From Chinchilla lanigera (Eukaryota; Chordata; Mammalia; Rodentia; Chinchillidae), in contig NW_004955488.1 of assembly GCF_000276665.1 (NCBI RefSeq), positions 2,279,166-2,343,165 of the forward strand: a DNA stretch of 64,000 nt, given 5' to 3'. The notes beneath the pieces were generated by a model. It was not told the DNA's origin, searched no databases, and saw only the letters and a list, made by a program, of their open reading frames with translations. The position numbers were made by a program, and so were the translations under genes. Shown here one piece after another: positions 49,096-60,484 of this stretch. The stretch's first letter is position 1, and each line of letters opens with the position of its first letter.

Positions 49096-49970
49096 GTTGT
49101 ATGTGAAAGTGTGTAGAGGGTGATGAAATAGTGAGCTGAATTTACCATCATTGGTGACTTACTGCACCAGCGTGGCAGGCTGTCTGGGGAAGTAGGCTAA
49201 ATCCAGGGACACATGCTCAGCACCTGAAGGTAGACGTCTTGTGAGAGTTCGAGCAGGGTTTGATAGGATGGATAACCTCGACCTGCTGAGTCACTTATTT
49301 AAACTTCGAAACTTTGAAACTTCTGAAATTGACACAAGTTGTCAACCATAGCAGATGAGATAACCTAGACCTGATGCCAGCCTGAGGAGTGGAAGAGACA
49401 TAGGACGGTTTCCTCTGAGCTCTCACCTGTGTTCAGTCGGCCTCTTCCACCCTGTAACATGTATTTATTTTTGTACTTTTACGTGCCCCAAACTTGCTCT
49501 GCAGTGCCTGTTTCTTTTCCTACTTTTAATGTAGGTGAAACCTCGCTGCCGTTTGTGCTTGTCTTGGTCAGTTCTTTGCTCAGGACAGAAAGAACCTAGC
49601 AAACATCTCTAGAAGGTGACTATGGCACACTATAACCAGGTAATACACCCACAGTAATTCAAGCTCATGAAGATCAGCTGGAAAAGATCACCCATTCTGG
49701 GGAAGTCAGCTTGGCTTTCTTTCTGCCATACTAATGTGTGGACAAGGAACTCATGCATCAATTACAAAAGGAATTTTGAGATCAATGTCTTGCATGTCCT
49801 CAACAGACATGGGTTTTCCTTTACTGTGTATGACTAGACTACCTCCAATGCTGTATTTCCAACCTATAAACATAAAAGATCAATATAGTTGCTCTGCCTT
49901 GGCACTATTCTCTCACACCTAGCCATTCCACGATAGTAGGTTCAATATTACATTGGCAAGTTATAGAGTG
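49096..49970. other. No gene seen; 49.1-49.6 kb may be an unrecognised LTR
   Basis: The stretch 49140-49600 is GC-richer and has LTR-like features (CCTGTAACATGTATTTATTT region, later TCTTGGTCAGTTCTTTGCTC), but I could not identify a family or matching ends. The 62-codon frame at 49734-49922 is probably chance. Confidence 0.4.
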
Positions 49971-49976
49971 GACACC

Positions 49977-50354
49977 TGTTATGGTTTGTGTCTGGATGTC
50001 CCCCCAAAGCCTCATGCAGTCATGGGGCAGGCTTCTAGACTTACGATTGATTTACGGTCCAATGCGGTGATTATGGGTATGAGTGCTATACCTGCCCCTA
50101 AGGCAGGTAGTTTGCATATGTAAGGGAGGAAAAGAGTCTTGCTCTTCCAGCTGCCGCTCCTCTCTTTTGCTCTTGCTGCTTTTTCTGTCTTCCACCACCA
50201 TGAATGTTTGCCCTCTGCCATGTGCCTCCCTGCCTTGTAGCCAGCCAAGTATGGACTGAAACCTGCACAAATTGTGAGCTAAATAAACCTTTCCTTCCTT
50301 AATTTCAGGTGTCAGGTAGTTTGTCTCAGCAATGATAAAAAAATAACCAAGACA
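49977..50354 (+). mobile_element. MaLR-type solo LTR
   Basis: 378 bp from TGTTATGGTTTGTGTCTGGA to TAACCAAGACA, with GTGAGCTAAATAAACC (poly(A) signal) at 50274-50289. It shares CAGTCATGGGGCAGGCTTCT and most of its length with 32408-32777, so both belong to one subfamily. There is no internal region. Confidence 0.88.
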
Positions 50355-50404
50355 GCATCTATTCAAATATGGTAATGTATTCTTCATTTATTTTGTTACA
50401 ACAG

Positions 50405-50486
50405 GGCCAGGGATATAGCTCAGTGGCATAAGTGCCTGCCTGTCAAGTGCAAGGTTCTGAGTTTGATTCCCGGTACCAAAACAAAA
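50405..50486 (+). mobile_element. ID-type SINE
   Basis: Body GGCCAGGGATATAGCTCAGT with B box GAGTTTGATTCCCGG and a short tail. Perfect 13-bp TSD TTTGTTACAACAG at 50392-50404 and 50487-50499, although the body is more diverged than the youngest copies. Confidence 0.95.
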
Positions 50487-50499
50487 TTTGTTACAACAG

Positions 50500-52335
50500 C
50501 TTAATAAGTTAAAGTATTTGTGATACCCAGGGCATTCACTGAGATGGCTCTCAATAATTCTGTGCCCTTAAGTAAATGTTAGTGAAAGATCAAAGCAACA
50601 CAGTACAACGCAGAAAATATCATTTCTGACTCAGATATTTTGGGAATGAATTTTTCTTATCACATAAGTTCAAAAATCAAGTCCAATTGAGTAATTTTTT
50701 GAAACCAAAGGAAATCTGAGACAAATAGTAGAATAACATTTCACTTAACAACCACAGATTCATATCCACTTACAGAAATAAGAGCCACAGTAACTATGGA
50801 TATTTTTCTTCCTTTGTCATGCAAGTGCTTGTGTGTTAACCATTTTTTCTATTCCTCTCCTCAGTGGTACATTACTGGTGTTCACACATTTCATCACTTA
50901 AGGAATATCAAGGAAAAAGTATAAATTCATTAGAAAAAGAACACATATCACTCAGAGGAAGAGAACTTTGGTACTTTTATTTTGGAAAAGTTCAGAAAGT
51001 CTTCACTGGATAAAACAATAGATGCACAATGTTAAGCAGAGATAAGAACACATTGTTTTGAGATTGCTTAATAGATGCACATGATCAAAAAGAAGACATG
51101 AACCATGAATGACCAAAGCTATTACTGTGTTTTGCATTGTCCCCTTTCTAATTTCTGTCTTGCATCTCAGGAGCTAATGCCTAGCTATCAAATTTTTGTC
51201 TCAATTCCATCAATTGGAAGTGTATGCACATAGACCTAGAGTTTAAATATTCTGTTGATTATCGCCCTTTTCAGTACTCTAAGTGCTAAAGCCGTTGAAG
51301 GCAAAAACTGTGTTGCCTTCACAAAGAGCTCTAAGTCTTTTACATAAGCATCCAATTTTTTTGTACCGTTAAACCTACCAAAATAACAGAAGAAAATCCT
51401 ATTTTATTGTCTCAGCAAGTGGAAGGCTCCAGCAAGATCACCTGAATACTAAATTTAAGAATGACTATAAATATGTTAGATTTTATTAATTTGTTCTCCT
51501 TTAAAATTCTATTTCCAAGTTATATATTAGATTATATTGAAGAAAATCTATAAGGTATGTATAGAACTTTGATCATGGCAATTATGAAAACACATCATGA
51601 CAATAAGGTATGTACAGCTTAAATTAAAAAAATCAAAGCCTATGAAAGTTGCAGCATTTATCCAGATTGGGATCTATTTTGTTGACAGGTATTAAAACCC
51701 ATTTGCTCTGATTTCTAATCTAGCCCTCTTTCAAAGTTATTTACTTCAAAATGAGCGAAAATTTGTTAAATTTAAATGAGTGAGTAATATGTCAGTGATT
51801 TGGGGAGTAGAATGCTGGGAGATAAAGGTGAGGTCATTATCAACTGATGAGGAATGGAAGACATTTATCAACCTATTGTGTAGGGAACTTGGATGCAAAA
51901 GAGAATGTGGAAATACTTTTTAAAATGACTGTCACTCTTTACTTAGCACTAACTCTAGTTATAGAATCACAGATGAATTAGAAATTGAAATGGATATAGA
52001 AAGATCTTACATGAGAGGCTGAGATTGGAGAAAAAATCATAAAATTATTGTGCTTTGACAATGTTTCCCAAAAATAGAGCTGGAACAGTGGTAAAACTGG
52101 TTGCTCACATAATTTTTTTCTCTTCATTTTGCTTAACTTCTCTAGTCCATTTGCTGTTGCTGAAAGGAATTCACTCATGAAATATTTCTTGTCTATTGAA
52201 GCATGTCACTTTGTGCACCAAGAAAATAAAAAAAATTATGACAGTATATTCATATATTTCAGTACTTCATTTCAAATTCAAATTTCATTTTTGCTTCCTC
52301 AATACATTGACCTAAATGGGCAATTTATTTTCCTT
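50500..52335. other. No gene seen; AT-rich unique sequence
   Basis: No recognised element. The 66-codon minus frame at 51978-52178 and the 143-codon plus frame at 52129-52560 are unlikely to be genes; the latter crosses a tandem repeat and a SINE relic. Confidence 0.5.
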
Positions 52336-52337
52336 TT

Positions 52338-52394
52338 CAGAAAGATACCTTTCTTTCAGAAAGATACCTTTCTTTCAGAAAGATACCTTTCACA
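52338..52394. repeat. 19-bp tandem repeat, three copies
   Basis: CAGAAAGATACCTTTCTTT repeats with period 19 from 52338. The unit itself contains a small GAAAG...CTTTC dyad. Confidence 0.95.
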
Positions 52395-52479
52395 CCTTTT
52401 GCTTACAATAAATAGTCTTTTTTTCTGGAATTTATACACACAGGACAAGTACTCTGCCATTGAGATACATACTACTTTC

Positions 52480-52605
52480 TTTTTAAAATTTTATTTTGGG
52501 ACAGAGTTTCACTATCAAGTTGCTCAGATCGGCCTTAAAGTTGTGATCCTTCTGGTTTAGCTTCAAGGGTAGCTGGGATTACAGGCATATGTCACCAGGC
52601 CAAGT
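52480..52605 (-). mobile_element. Diverged B1/7SL-type SINE, minus strand
   Basis: GGGACAGAGTTTCACTATCA, AGTTGCTCAGATCGGCCTTA and GTAGCTGGGATTACAGGCAT match the reverse complement of a 7SL-derived SINE, with more changes than the other B1 copies. Confidence 0.75.
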
Positions 52606-52609
52606 ATCA

Positions 52610-53130
52610 TCCACATTCTTGAAGTGACTGTAAATGCACATTTCTCTGCTAAATGAATATATTACTGCATGATAGCTAAATTATTTAATACTCCACCAAT
52701 TTTTACTAAACAATATAAAATCTATGACAACTATTTTAAATTTATGAAGTGAAAGTAATTGGCATGCATCTTTTGTTGAATGTTCTTGAATAGGTAAAGC
52801 ACCAGAATTAGTATATCCAAAACCAATATCATTAAAAACAAGTGATATTTATGGAAACTGAACTATTTTCATGAACCTATAGATAAATAAAGAGCTTATT
52901 ATTGCTGCATAGTTGTATCATCATAGTCCTTATCATCATTAATTTATCTTAATGAACACCTAAATATTTTTTTTAAAAACAGAAAATTATTTATATATTT
53001 GTATTCTTACTGAATGTCTTAGTTTAGATGCCTTAAAAAATGCCATAAAGCCAAAAGCTGTACATGTGCTATTGCATTACTGCAGGGATGTAAATAAAAT
53101 TTATAGAAGCAGAATTCTTATTGTCACTTA
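52610..53130. other. No gene seen; AT-rich
   Basis: No recognised element. Confidence 0.5.
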
Positions 53131-53147
53131 TTGATAGAGGGTACTTT

Positions 53148-53254
53148 TTTTTTTTTTTTTTTTTTTTTGGTTTTTCTCCGGTACTGGGAACCGAACTCAC
53201 GACCTTGCGCTTGCCAAGCAGGCGCTTTGCCGCTGAGCTAAATCCCCAGCCCCA
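53148..53254 (-). mobile_element. ID-type SINE, young, minus strand
   Basis: Minus strand from GGGGCTGGGGATTTAGCTCA at 53254 to GGTACCGG/AGTACCGGAGAAAAACC type 3' end and a pure T tract on the plus strand. Perfect 14-bp TSD ATAGAGGGTACTTT at 53134-53147 and 53255-53268. Subfamily without the extra A (GGCAAAGCG). Confidence 0.97.
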
Positions 53255-53329
53255 ATAGAGGGTACTTTCAAAGGAACCCAGACGCCCTTGATTTAATCCC
53301 CAGGAGTCCAACAACATCATAAATAAATA

Positions 53330-53715
53330 GACAGGCCATTGTTTTTTAAGGAACTCCTATACCAGTCTAAAAAGGACAAAGTGAAGTTATTCATGCTAAG
53401 GTTTAAAGACAAAACCAAGTAGTTTATCTCAACTTCCAAGAAATGTAAGAGAAAGAAAATAGCCAAATCCCCCTCACATGCCAGTTTTAGGATGTTGCAT
53501 CTGTTCTGATATTTACAGAATGATCACCCTTCTTTTTATTCTCTGTGGCTGTTTCTCTCAGCCCTTTCCTGTCTATAAATCCAACTTCCTCAGGTAGTCT
53601 CATCGGAGCACTCTTGCTGTCTCATAGAATGAGGTATTGCCTGATTACAGAGTATCAAATAAAAGCCAGTTAAGATCTTCAAACTAAATTTGATGTAATT
53701 TTGTCTTTGACAGAG
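53330..53715 (+). mobile_element. Probable ancient ERV LTR
   Basis: The right part has promoter- and poly(A)-like features in LTR order: CCTGTCTATAAATCCAACTT (TATA-like, 53569-53588), a short leader, ATCAAATAAAAGCCAGTTAA (poly(A) signal near 53655-53675) and TTTTGTCTTTGACAG at the end. I cannot name the family and see no internal viral genes. The left boundary is uncertain. Confidence 0.5.
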
Positions 53716-54840
53716 GGAAAACAGCAGAAGGTAATGCGCCACCAAAATCTTTCATGTCATCAGGAAACACAGCTAGTTGGCTGTCCTCGTTGAAGTCTCT
53801 GCCAGGGGTGTATGTGGCAATGCTGTGTCTTAAATCATTTTCTCAGCAAGGAGGGAAGGAAAGAGTTTATGTACCATTCTTTTTATGGTCTCCTATTATG
53901 CAGAACACTTTTCCAGGAAGGTGGATGTTGACGAGGGTGGTGGAGAAGACTGCAGTGTGAATCATGAGGAGAGGTGCTGTCAAAGTGTACAACCAATGGA
54001 AGACAGAACAATCTCAGTTGTGGGCCTTGCTGGCTATTAGTAGAAGTGCTACACATTGGCTTTGAAGTCAGCGATAGAGCCAGGCAACCTCTGCACTACA
54101 GGCTGCAGAGCAACTTCCTAACCCAAGAAGTTATTCACGCTAAGGTTTAAAGACAAAACCAAGTATTAAAGACAGAACCAAGACAAAACATCATATTTGA
54201 TGCTTCAGGCAAAATGAAAATGTGGATTCTCCAGGCAAAAACTAGCAAGAATTCCCAAGTGGAACAGCAGACCATTAAATCATGCAAAAAGTTCTTCTAC
54301 GCATGAAACCCTGCACAACTGCTTAGATAACACAAGCGTGACGCCAGCTCTGCTCTGCCCATGGGCATGTTACTGCCCTGGGGAGTCTACGGTACGCTGA
54401 GCAGATTCATGGAGCAGTGCCTCTGGGGGCTGTGCGGTGCATTATTTGTTCTAAGAGACTGTTTAACGAAATTAATACTTCTAAGTTAGGTGGAAATTGC
54501 TAGCTTCACATTTCTGTTAGTTTCGGAGCCATTGTTTCTTTAAAAATATTCATTGTTATTACCTTATAACTGAGTAAGTACTACAAGTAACAAATCACAG
54601 CCAATTATGGCAACGTAGGACAGCATTGAATTTATTGGATTTCCAGGCAGAAAGATCTTTTTTTTTCTACCTTTCTTCAAATTCATTTTGAAATTTATCT
54701 GTGTCAAATTTGAAGCCACAGTACATTTGTGAGATAATATTGGTAAAAATGTAATGAGATTAAAACATGAAGACCATTTGTCTTAAAGCCTGTACCTGAC
54801 TCAAACATTTATATGATTTTACCCTTATTTCACTTGGTAT
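53716..54840. other. No gene seen; slightly GC-richer
   Basis: Unique sequence, with a 39-bp copy of 53383-53421 at 54127-54165. The 68-codon plus frame at 53754-53960 has no recognisable domain. Confidence 0.45.
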
Positions 54841-54940
54841 ATTTTTAGAAATTGAATTTTAAATTATAATATCTGCCATCAACTTTGAGTGTCATAAGAA
54901 CACCAGACTCTTTCAAATTGAACTCAGTTCCATATAACCT

Positions 54941-54978
54941 GAGTATGGCACTAAGATATGAGTATGGCACTAAGATAG
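54941..54978. repeat. 19-bp tandem duplication
   Basis: GAGTATGGCACTAAGATAT is followed directly by a second copy. It lies in unremarkable AT-rich sequence. Confidence 0.9.
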
Positions 54979-55371
54979 TATAGAGGGGTGATCTTTTAAT
55001 ATTTATATTAAGCATGTATATAGGATCAATCTTTACTGCTTGTGTTTTCTTTAAATAATAAACATTAGACATTTTTATGTAAAACTGAAACATTTTACTT
55101 GGAAGCTTCTGAAATGAAGCATATAATGTTGTAAGTGACAGACATATAGTTGCATTGATATTTTAGTGCTTACCCTGTAATTGTTCTACTTCCCAGTTTG
55201 AAAAGTTTGAGTAATAACCAACTTTTAACACACGTTTTTATTATTGGAAATAATGTATAAATGGCATCTCCTTGTTTAATTGAGTTTAGATGTTGTTCTG
55301 CTGCCATCATAGTCTTGATAATAAAAGTTGCCTAATTTATAGTACCTCATTAGATATTTTATTTTACTCTT

Positions 55372-55450
55372 GGGGCTAGGGATGCAGCTCAGCAATACAG
55401 AGCTTTTCTGGCATATGTGAGGCCTTAATTGCAGTATCAATATCTGAAAA
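55372..55450 (+). mobile_element. Old ID-type SINE
   Basis: GGGGCTAGGGATGCAGCTCA is recognisable, and the rest of the body (GCATATGTGAGGCC, weak B box) is strongly diverged. No TSD was seen. Confidence 0.75.
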
Positions 55451-55454
55451 CAGG

Positions 55455-56170
55455 TATGTTCTCTTACTCTTAAGAATGATGTCTTCCAGATATATAGTAC
55501 AACAATATTAAAATTCAATTTAATAAATTTAGGCTAATTTAGAACTACATATCTTTTATCAGAAAATGAAATAACTTATTGAAAGACTCGTTGGTAATTT
55601 GAATACATCATCCAACACATAAAAAGCTGAGTGATCTGCACATTGGAACTACAGACATATTCTGAACATATTGTCCTGTTTCCAATCTATTGTCTTCACA
55701 ATAGTCTATATTGTTTCCTCAAGGGTAGTATATTTGAGTAATAAGTCCTTTTATCAGAACTTTAAGTTCTTTCAGGCTTGAGAGAGTATTAGTAGAATTT
55801 TCTAGGTTTTCTTCTTTCATCAAAAATTTTAACGACTTTTTCAACATCTATGTTACAAGCCTCATCATAGTCTCACAGATTGTGGTGTTACTGCTTAGAA
55901 ATTCTCCCCCTTTGTGCTTCATTAGAAATCAAGGACAGGGAATTATATTTTATATTTTGCTATTATTTGGAAAAGAAAGAAATAGGCATCCTCTTGCTAA
56001 TTTTTTAACTACTTGAAATCAGGAGTAATATTTTAATTAATTCTGCTTCAGCTTTGACCAGACTGTATTGTACAAGATAGTCCATTCTTAATTGTTTTAT
56101 TTATATATAAATGTACAATTTATGAAATGAAGTTTCTAGAATTTTCAAACCATTGTGATTTACTGAAATT
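55455..56170. other. No gene seen; AT-rich
   Basis: No recognised element. Confidence 0.5.
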
Positions 56171-56172
56171 TC

Positions 56173-56353
56173 ATTAAATACCTTACTATTAAATTACAAT
56201 ATATATATTGTTAAATAATGACTTTAAAAATATCAAACTCTTGTTTCTTCTGTCCTTGATTAAATACTTTACTATTAAATCACATTATATATATATATAT
56301 ATGTTAAATAATGACTTTAAAAATATCAAACTCTTGTTTCTCCTGTCCTTGAT
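56173..56353. repeat. Direct tandem duplication of about 86-95 bp
   Basis: The block starting ATTAAATACCTTACTATTAA at 56173 is repeated from 56259 with few changes, except that the (AT)n run in the second copy is longer. Confidence 0.92.
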
Positions 56354-56359
56354 TTCCTA

Positions 56360-57215
56360 TATATAAAAAGTACATTACATTAATAGCAATATTCAAAATA
56401 CTATTGATTTGTGAATGCAGTTTCTCATATGTTACCTACAGATTCACATAAAATCTTACCTACTTATATCTGCACATTCTGCGAGGCTGCCCTGTGAGTA
56501 TACCAAACCGCACATCTCATTAGCATTATAGAATAGTGTGTAACATATTTTTTAATCCTTTGCCCTGATGCTACATTTCAGCTTACAGTTTGGTAGGTCA
56601 TCAACAGTTTCACTGCAGTTTCTGTTGATTTTATAAACACTAATGCCTATAAAAAGGTGGTGTGTTTCTGTACACATAATACTGTGCTTCTAAAAGTGCC
56701 AGATTGTCAATGAGCTTCTTTTATTTTTTGGCATACTCAGTATGTCAGAGCTCTGCTTAGCTTTCTTAAAAGTAGAGTTAGAGATCATGTTCTACCATAT
56801 GGTAACAAAACAGAACAATCAAAGCAATGCAATGTTTTAAAAGCCACTTAAGGTTCTGCTTTTACCTCTTTTTCCTATTTGTCTTAGTGCTTGCCTTGAG
56901 ATGTGATGAATGCAAACACTGCTCCTTCTCTTAATCTCTTCTAAAACCCAGACCTTTGAATACTTATAATTACCTTACTGAAATAGACACTTCATGGTCA
57001 TCCTGTTTCCTAAGTTCGTCAGATATAGATAGTGAAGGGTGGATTGATTAGTGCATTTTATTTTACAAAAATGTTAAATTAAAACTCCTTAGGAAAGTCT
57101 TGTGTTGCTCTAAATTGCACTTGTATTTTATACTATTGTACAGGATTCAGAACTGAAAGCATATTAAACATTTTATCTTGTTTCACATTAAAAACCTTGG
57201 CTTAAAATTCACTCC
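56360..57215. other. No gene seen
   Basis: Unique AT-rich sequence without recognised elements. Confidence 0.5.
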
Positions 57216-57219
57216 CTTC

Positions 57220-57500
57220 AAAATTCATGTCACTTGATAATGTTCAAATAAAATGTCCCTGAGTCTGTGTGCTCCCTGCTTTAAGGGAAGGGAAGTTTGA
57301 TAGATTATAAGAGACAGGATGACAACTGCTGTGGTCACTTGCAGCTTGCTGCTTGCTTCCTTGTTACTTTGCTGCCCACCATGAACTGCTTCTCCTCTAC
57401 CATGCTTACTGTCTTGGACCCAGTCAGCAATGAACTGAAACCTCCACAAACTGGCACCCAACTAACCCTTTCTTCCTTTAGCTTTGGTGTCAGATATTTT
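57220..57500 (+). mobile_element. MaLR-type LTR, left part (split by an L1)
   Basis: TTCAAATAAAATGTCCCTGA, CTGCCCACCATGAACTGCTT and GAACTGAAACCTCCACAAAC match the middle and end of the other MaLR LTRs (21.9 and 32.4 kb). The final GGTGTCAGATATTTT is duplicated on the far side of the L1 at 57501-58074. Confidence 0.8.
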
Positions 57501-58074
57501 CTTTCTTTGCAACTTTTTAAAAAAGTTACTTAAAAGAGAGTTGTAAATGAGAAAAAACAAAAAGAGCAAAAGCAGCATGCCAGCCTCACAAACATAAACA
57601 AACCAAAGCAAGAACATTTAAAGTAAAACAAGGTTTCAAGACAAAATAATACAAATTAACACTGGTTGTTATATGACATGCTGTTATCTTCAACTATGTT
57701 GCTCAGATTACCAGAAGTAAAAACAGAAGATTGTCCAAACCATTAAAGAGGATAAGAAAATAATTATTAGATAAAACATTAGAGATAATACAGAGTTTCA
57801 CGGGACAAAACAGTAAGAATTCTCCATGGTACTTCCATTGCATATTGCTACCTTCAAAAAAGTTGCTCAGATTACTAGATATAAGTATGCACAATTGGCC
57901 GGAACATAAAAAAACTTAAACATTAACTGTGCCTTTCAATACACCATCAGATATCAACAACAGAGTTAGTGCAGCTATTCATATATATATTTATATTTTC
58001 CCTTCATTCTTTCTTTTTTTCTTCTTTCCCTTATCCCAGTCATTCCTTCCTTTGAGCAATTTCTTTCCCTTTTC
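57501..58074 (-). mobile_element. 5'-truncated LINE-1 inserted in the MaLR LTR
   Basis: Minus-strand L1 3' UTR, from the purine-rich tract (58000-58072, pyrimidine-rich on plus) to its end at 57501. It matches 21225-21789 in reverse order, including both copies of the CTGAGCAA...TATGCAATG module. The flanking 16-bp TGGTGTCAGATATTTT at 57485-57500 and 58075-58090 is a perfect TSD. Confidence 0.93.
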
Positions 58075-58090
58075 TGGTGTCAGATATTTT

Positions 58091-58120
58091 GTCTCAACAA
58101 AAAGAAAAGTAGCTAAGACA
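58091..58120 (+). mobile_element. MaLR-type LTR, right end
   Basis: GTCTCAACAAAAAGAAAAGT and GCTAAGACA complete the LTR interrupted at 57500. Compare the ends at 32777 and 50354. Confidence 0.85.
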
Positions 58121-58124
58121 CTGA

Positions 58125-58815
58125 GTTACAGCAATAAGTAAAAACATAACCTTTCTCAAAAGATGAGTTAAATAATTCAACAGAATATAGATGAGCAATA
58201 GGGAGCCCAGTGGTGAGAGTGACTGTTCCACCCTTGGAGCTGTATCACAAATATCTATGCTCTGCCGCACTAAAAGTACACAAGACTTGTGAATAAAGAA
58301 ATCACATCAATATTCTGTTAATTCAGATTTTACTAGTTTTGTCACTTCTGCCATATGGAATGATGGTTGTGTTTCGTAATGTCAAGTTCATTTGGGTCTC
58401 TTCAAATTATTGGGCAAAATATACCATGACATCTTTGTGAAATCGGCAGAGCATTTTGACATGAACGAGTATAATTAAGGCCATTGATATTGGGATGAGA
58501 TGAGAAATTTGTATGAGTAAGTTTATCGTCAGTCTGGATAGTGACTGGTATTGAACTGTGTAGGTTCCTGCCTCAGGCTTTTCACAATGAAAAAATGTTG
58601 TACAAACTTTGCTGAAGACAATCGTAATATCCAAACGAATTTATGAATGGCAGGTAGTTTCAAAATGTAACAAGTACAGAGAAGTAAAGAGTCCATACAA
58701 AAGTCAATCTGGACAGGTAGAGGCAGAAAACCAAGCTGAAAAAATGAAATATAGTAAAGATCAATGCACAGTCTTTATTTTCAGTGCAATGTGTTCCTCT
58801 TTCTATAATGTTTAA
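58125..58815. other. No gene seen
   Basis: Unique sequence. The 75-codon minus and 68-codon plus frames here lack recognisable features. Confidence 0.5.
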
Positions 58816-58817
58816 GC

Positions 58818-58903
58818 ATTGATTACATGCAATATACAAATCATTGCATATTGATTACATGAAATATACTTTGAGTATTGATTACATGAAATATACTTTG
58901 AGT
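58818..58903. repeat. Short tandem repeat, three diverged units of 27-32 bp
   Basis: ATTGATTACATG begins at 58818, 58850 and 58877; the last two units are nearly identical (…AAATATACTTTGAGT). Confidence 0.88.
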
Positions 58904-58904
58904 A

Positions 58905-60100
58905 GAAATTGCTTATTAAATAATCTATTGATCATTTTACAACATCTAACTAAAATTATTGTGGTAGTCTCCCCTCTAGAAAGGTGCTAGTGAAATCGCA
59001 TTAAAGCACTGTTCTCAATTCTAAGTGTAATATATTGAACTTGTCTTGAGCCTAAAGATGTGAATATTAAGAAGGAAGACTGAAAGAAAAAACAATTTTT
59101 CATTCATTTTCTACTGATGAACCCCATTGTTCATAAATCACATTCCCTTCCCACTTCGCAGGTATCCTACATGATAGATAATATCTACTTATAAGTTAAA
59201 AACTTAAGATATAGAAGTTTTTAGTAATTGCTTGGGATCACTTGTTTGGTAAAACCAATCCAAATCTGCAGCTCTGTATGCTTGATTTTCAGCAACTATG
59301 ACACTGACATTTTGCTGCTACTCATTTACTCTCTGAAATCAAAGGACACTAAAAAAGAATTAATGTGTATTATGACCATCAGTCAAATCCTTATGAAGAG
59401 TACGTGCTTTATGCACTGCAAACACAAAAATTACTTAAAATTGTAAGCATCATATTATTTTAAATTGTAATGAAAATAATTGAAAGTTTATCAGGTATGA
59501 GTCACTGAACATATTCTCTTCTTTGAAGGCTCATGATCGTTGCCTGGTCCTCACTGCTAAGGATGTAAATCCCAGAATTAAAGAAAAAGATGCAAATCCT
59601 ACTCCATTCTTTCTTTAAGTATACTGTTTTATTTGGTTTGTTTGTATTGTTTTCCTTTGTTTTCTACTCCCCCTATTTATAAAACTTAGATCAAAAGCAC
59701 TAATTATATATGAGACAAAATAGCTGGGAGCTTTGGGACATTTGGATTCCAGAATTAGAGATTAATTCAGGAGAAGGGGTATGTGTATACAGATGTTCAG
59801 GGGTCCAGGTGCTGCCTGACATCATCGCATGAAAGATGCTCAAGGAACAAGGAGAGTAAAGTCTTTTCACAATTATTAGTACCTCAGTGCTACACAGGCA
59901 TATAGAAATGGAACTGTATTTGCAAAATTTGAGCTCATCCATCCATTAAAGTATTGCCTCTTTTCATAGTGAAAGGAGATATAAAATGGACTAATGTAAT
60001 AGATATATAGTGTATTTGGTACTAAGCACCAGTTTTAACAATCAGAAACCTGACTTTCTGGACATCTTTCTGATTAGGTATATGAATGGAAGTTGATTTT
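58905..60100. other. No gene seen; AT-rich
   Basis: No recognised element. The 72-codon and 80-codon frames (59228-59446 plus, 59700-59942 minus) look like chance. Confidence 0.5.
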
Positions 60101-60104
60101 AGTA

Positions 60105-60480
60105 ACTAAATACCTTTGCACAGAGTGGGGAAGGTGAAATGCAGATCAAAGCAAACTTCCTGGTGCATTTTGCCATTTATGCTGGCAAGGCCACCCGCAG
60201 GGATGTGGACCTTTGTACGCACCCGCACAAAATCCACACTGCAGTGTGTGGATGTTGAGGGAAGAGATGATCCCATTGTACTTCCAGCTTCTGAATCCCT
60301 GAACAATAGCTAGATTATGGACTGCTGCAATGAGTGGCTGCAGTGTGACAGCTTCCCAATCACGGCCTCCTTTCTCTAATAGAACAGATGGAGCAGAGCT
60401 TCTGCCAGTGAGTTTCATGATGTGTTCGGTGTCATTCCTGAACACCTGGTCAATAAGGTCTCTTCAAAACTTTCAACAAC
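60105..60480. other. Unassigned GC-richer patch with overlapping open frames on both strands
   Basis: About 370 bp with higher GC than its surroundings. Minus-strand frames of 99 codons (60146-60445) and 66 codons (60106-60306) and plus-strand frames of 65 and 84 codons overlap here. The minus frame extends upstream in-frame to residues RDLIDQVFRNDTEHIM before a stop, and its balanced amino-acid composition (KLTGRSSAPSVLLEKGGRDW) is more protein-like than others in the window. I do not recognise the protein, and no splice structure or promoter is obvious. Candidates are an old processed pseudogene, a conserved exon of a large gene, or chance. Confidence 0.35.
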
Positions 60481-60484
60481 TTTT

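Noticed and set aside
32408..50354. One 18-kb provirus bounded by two LTRs
   Set aside because: The intervening DNA holds unique sequence and unrelated repeats, with no retroviral internal region or primer-binding site next to the LTRs.
52129..52560. 143-codon plus frame as a gene
   Set aside because: It crosses a 19-bp tandem repeat and ends in an antisense B1 relic.
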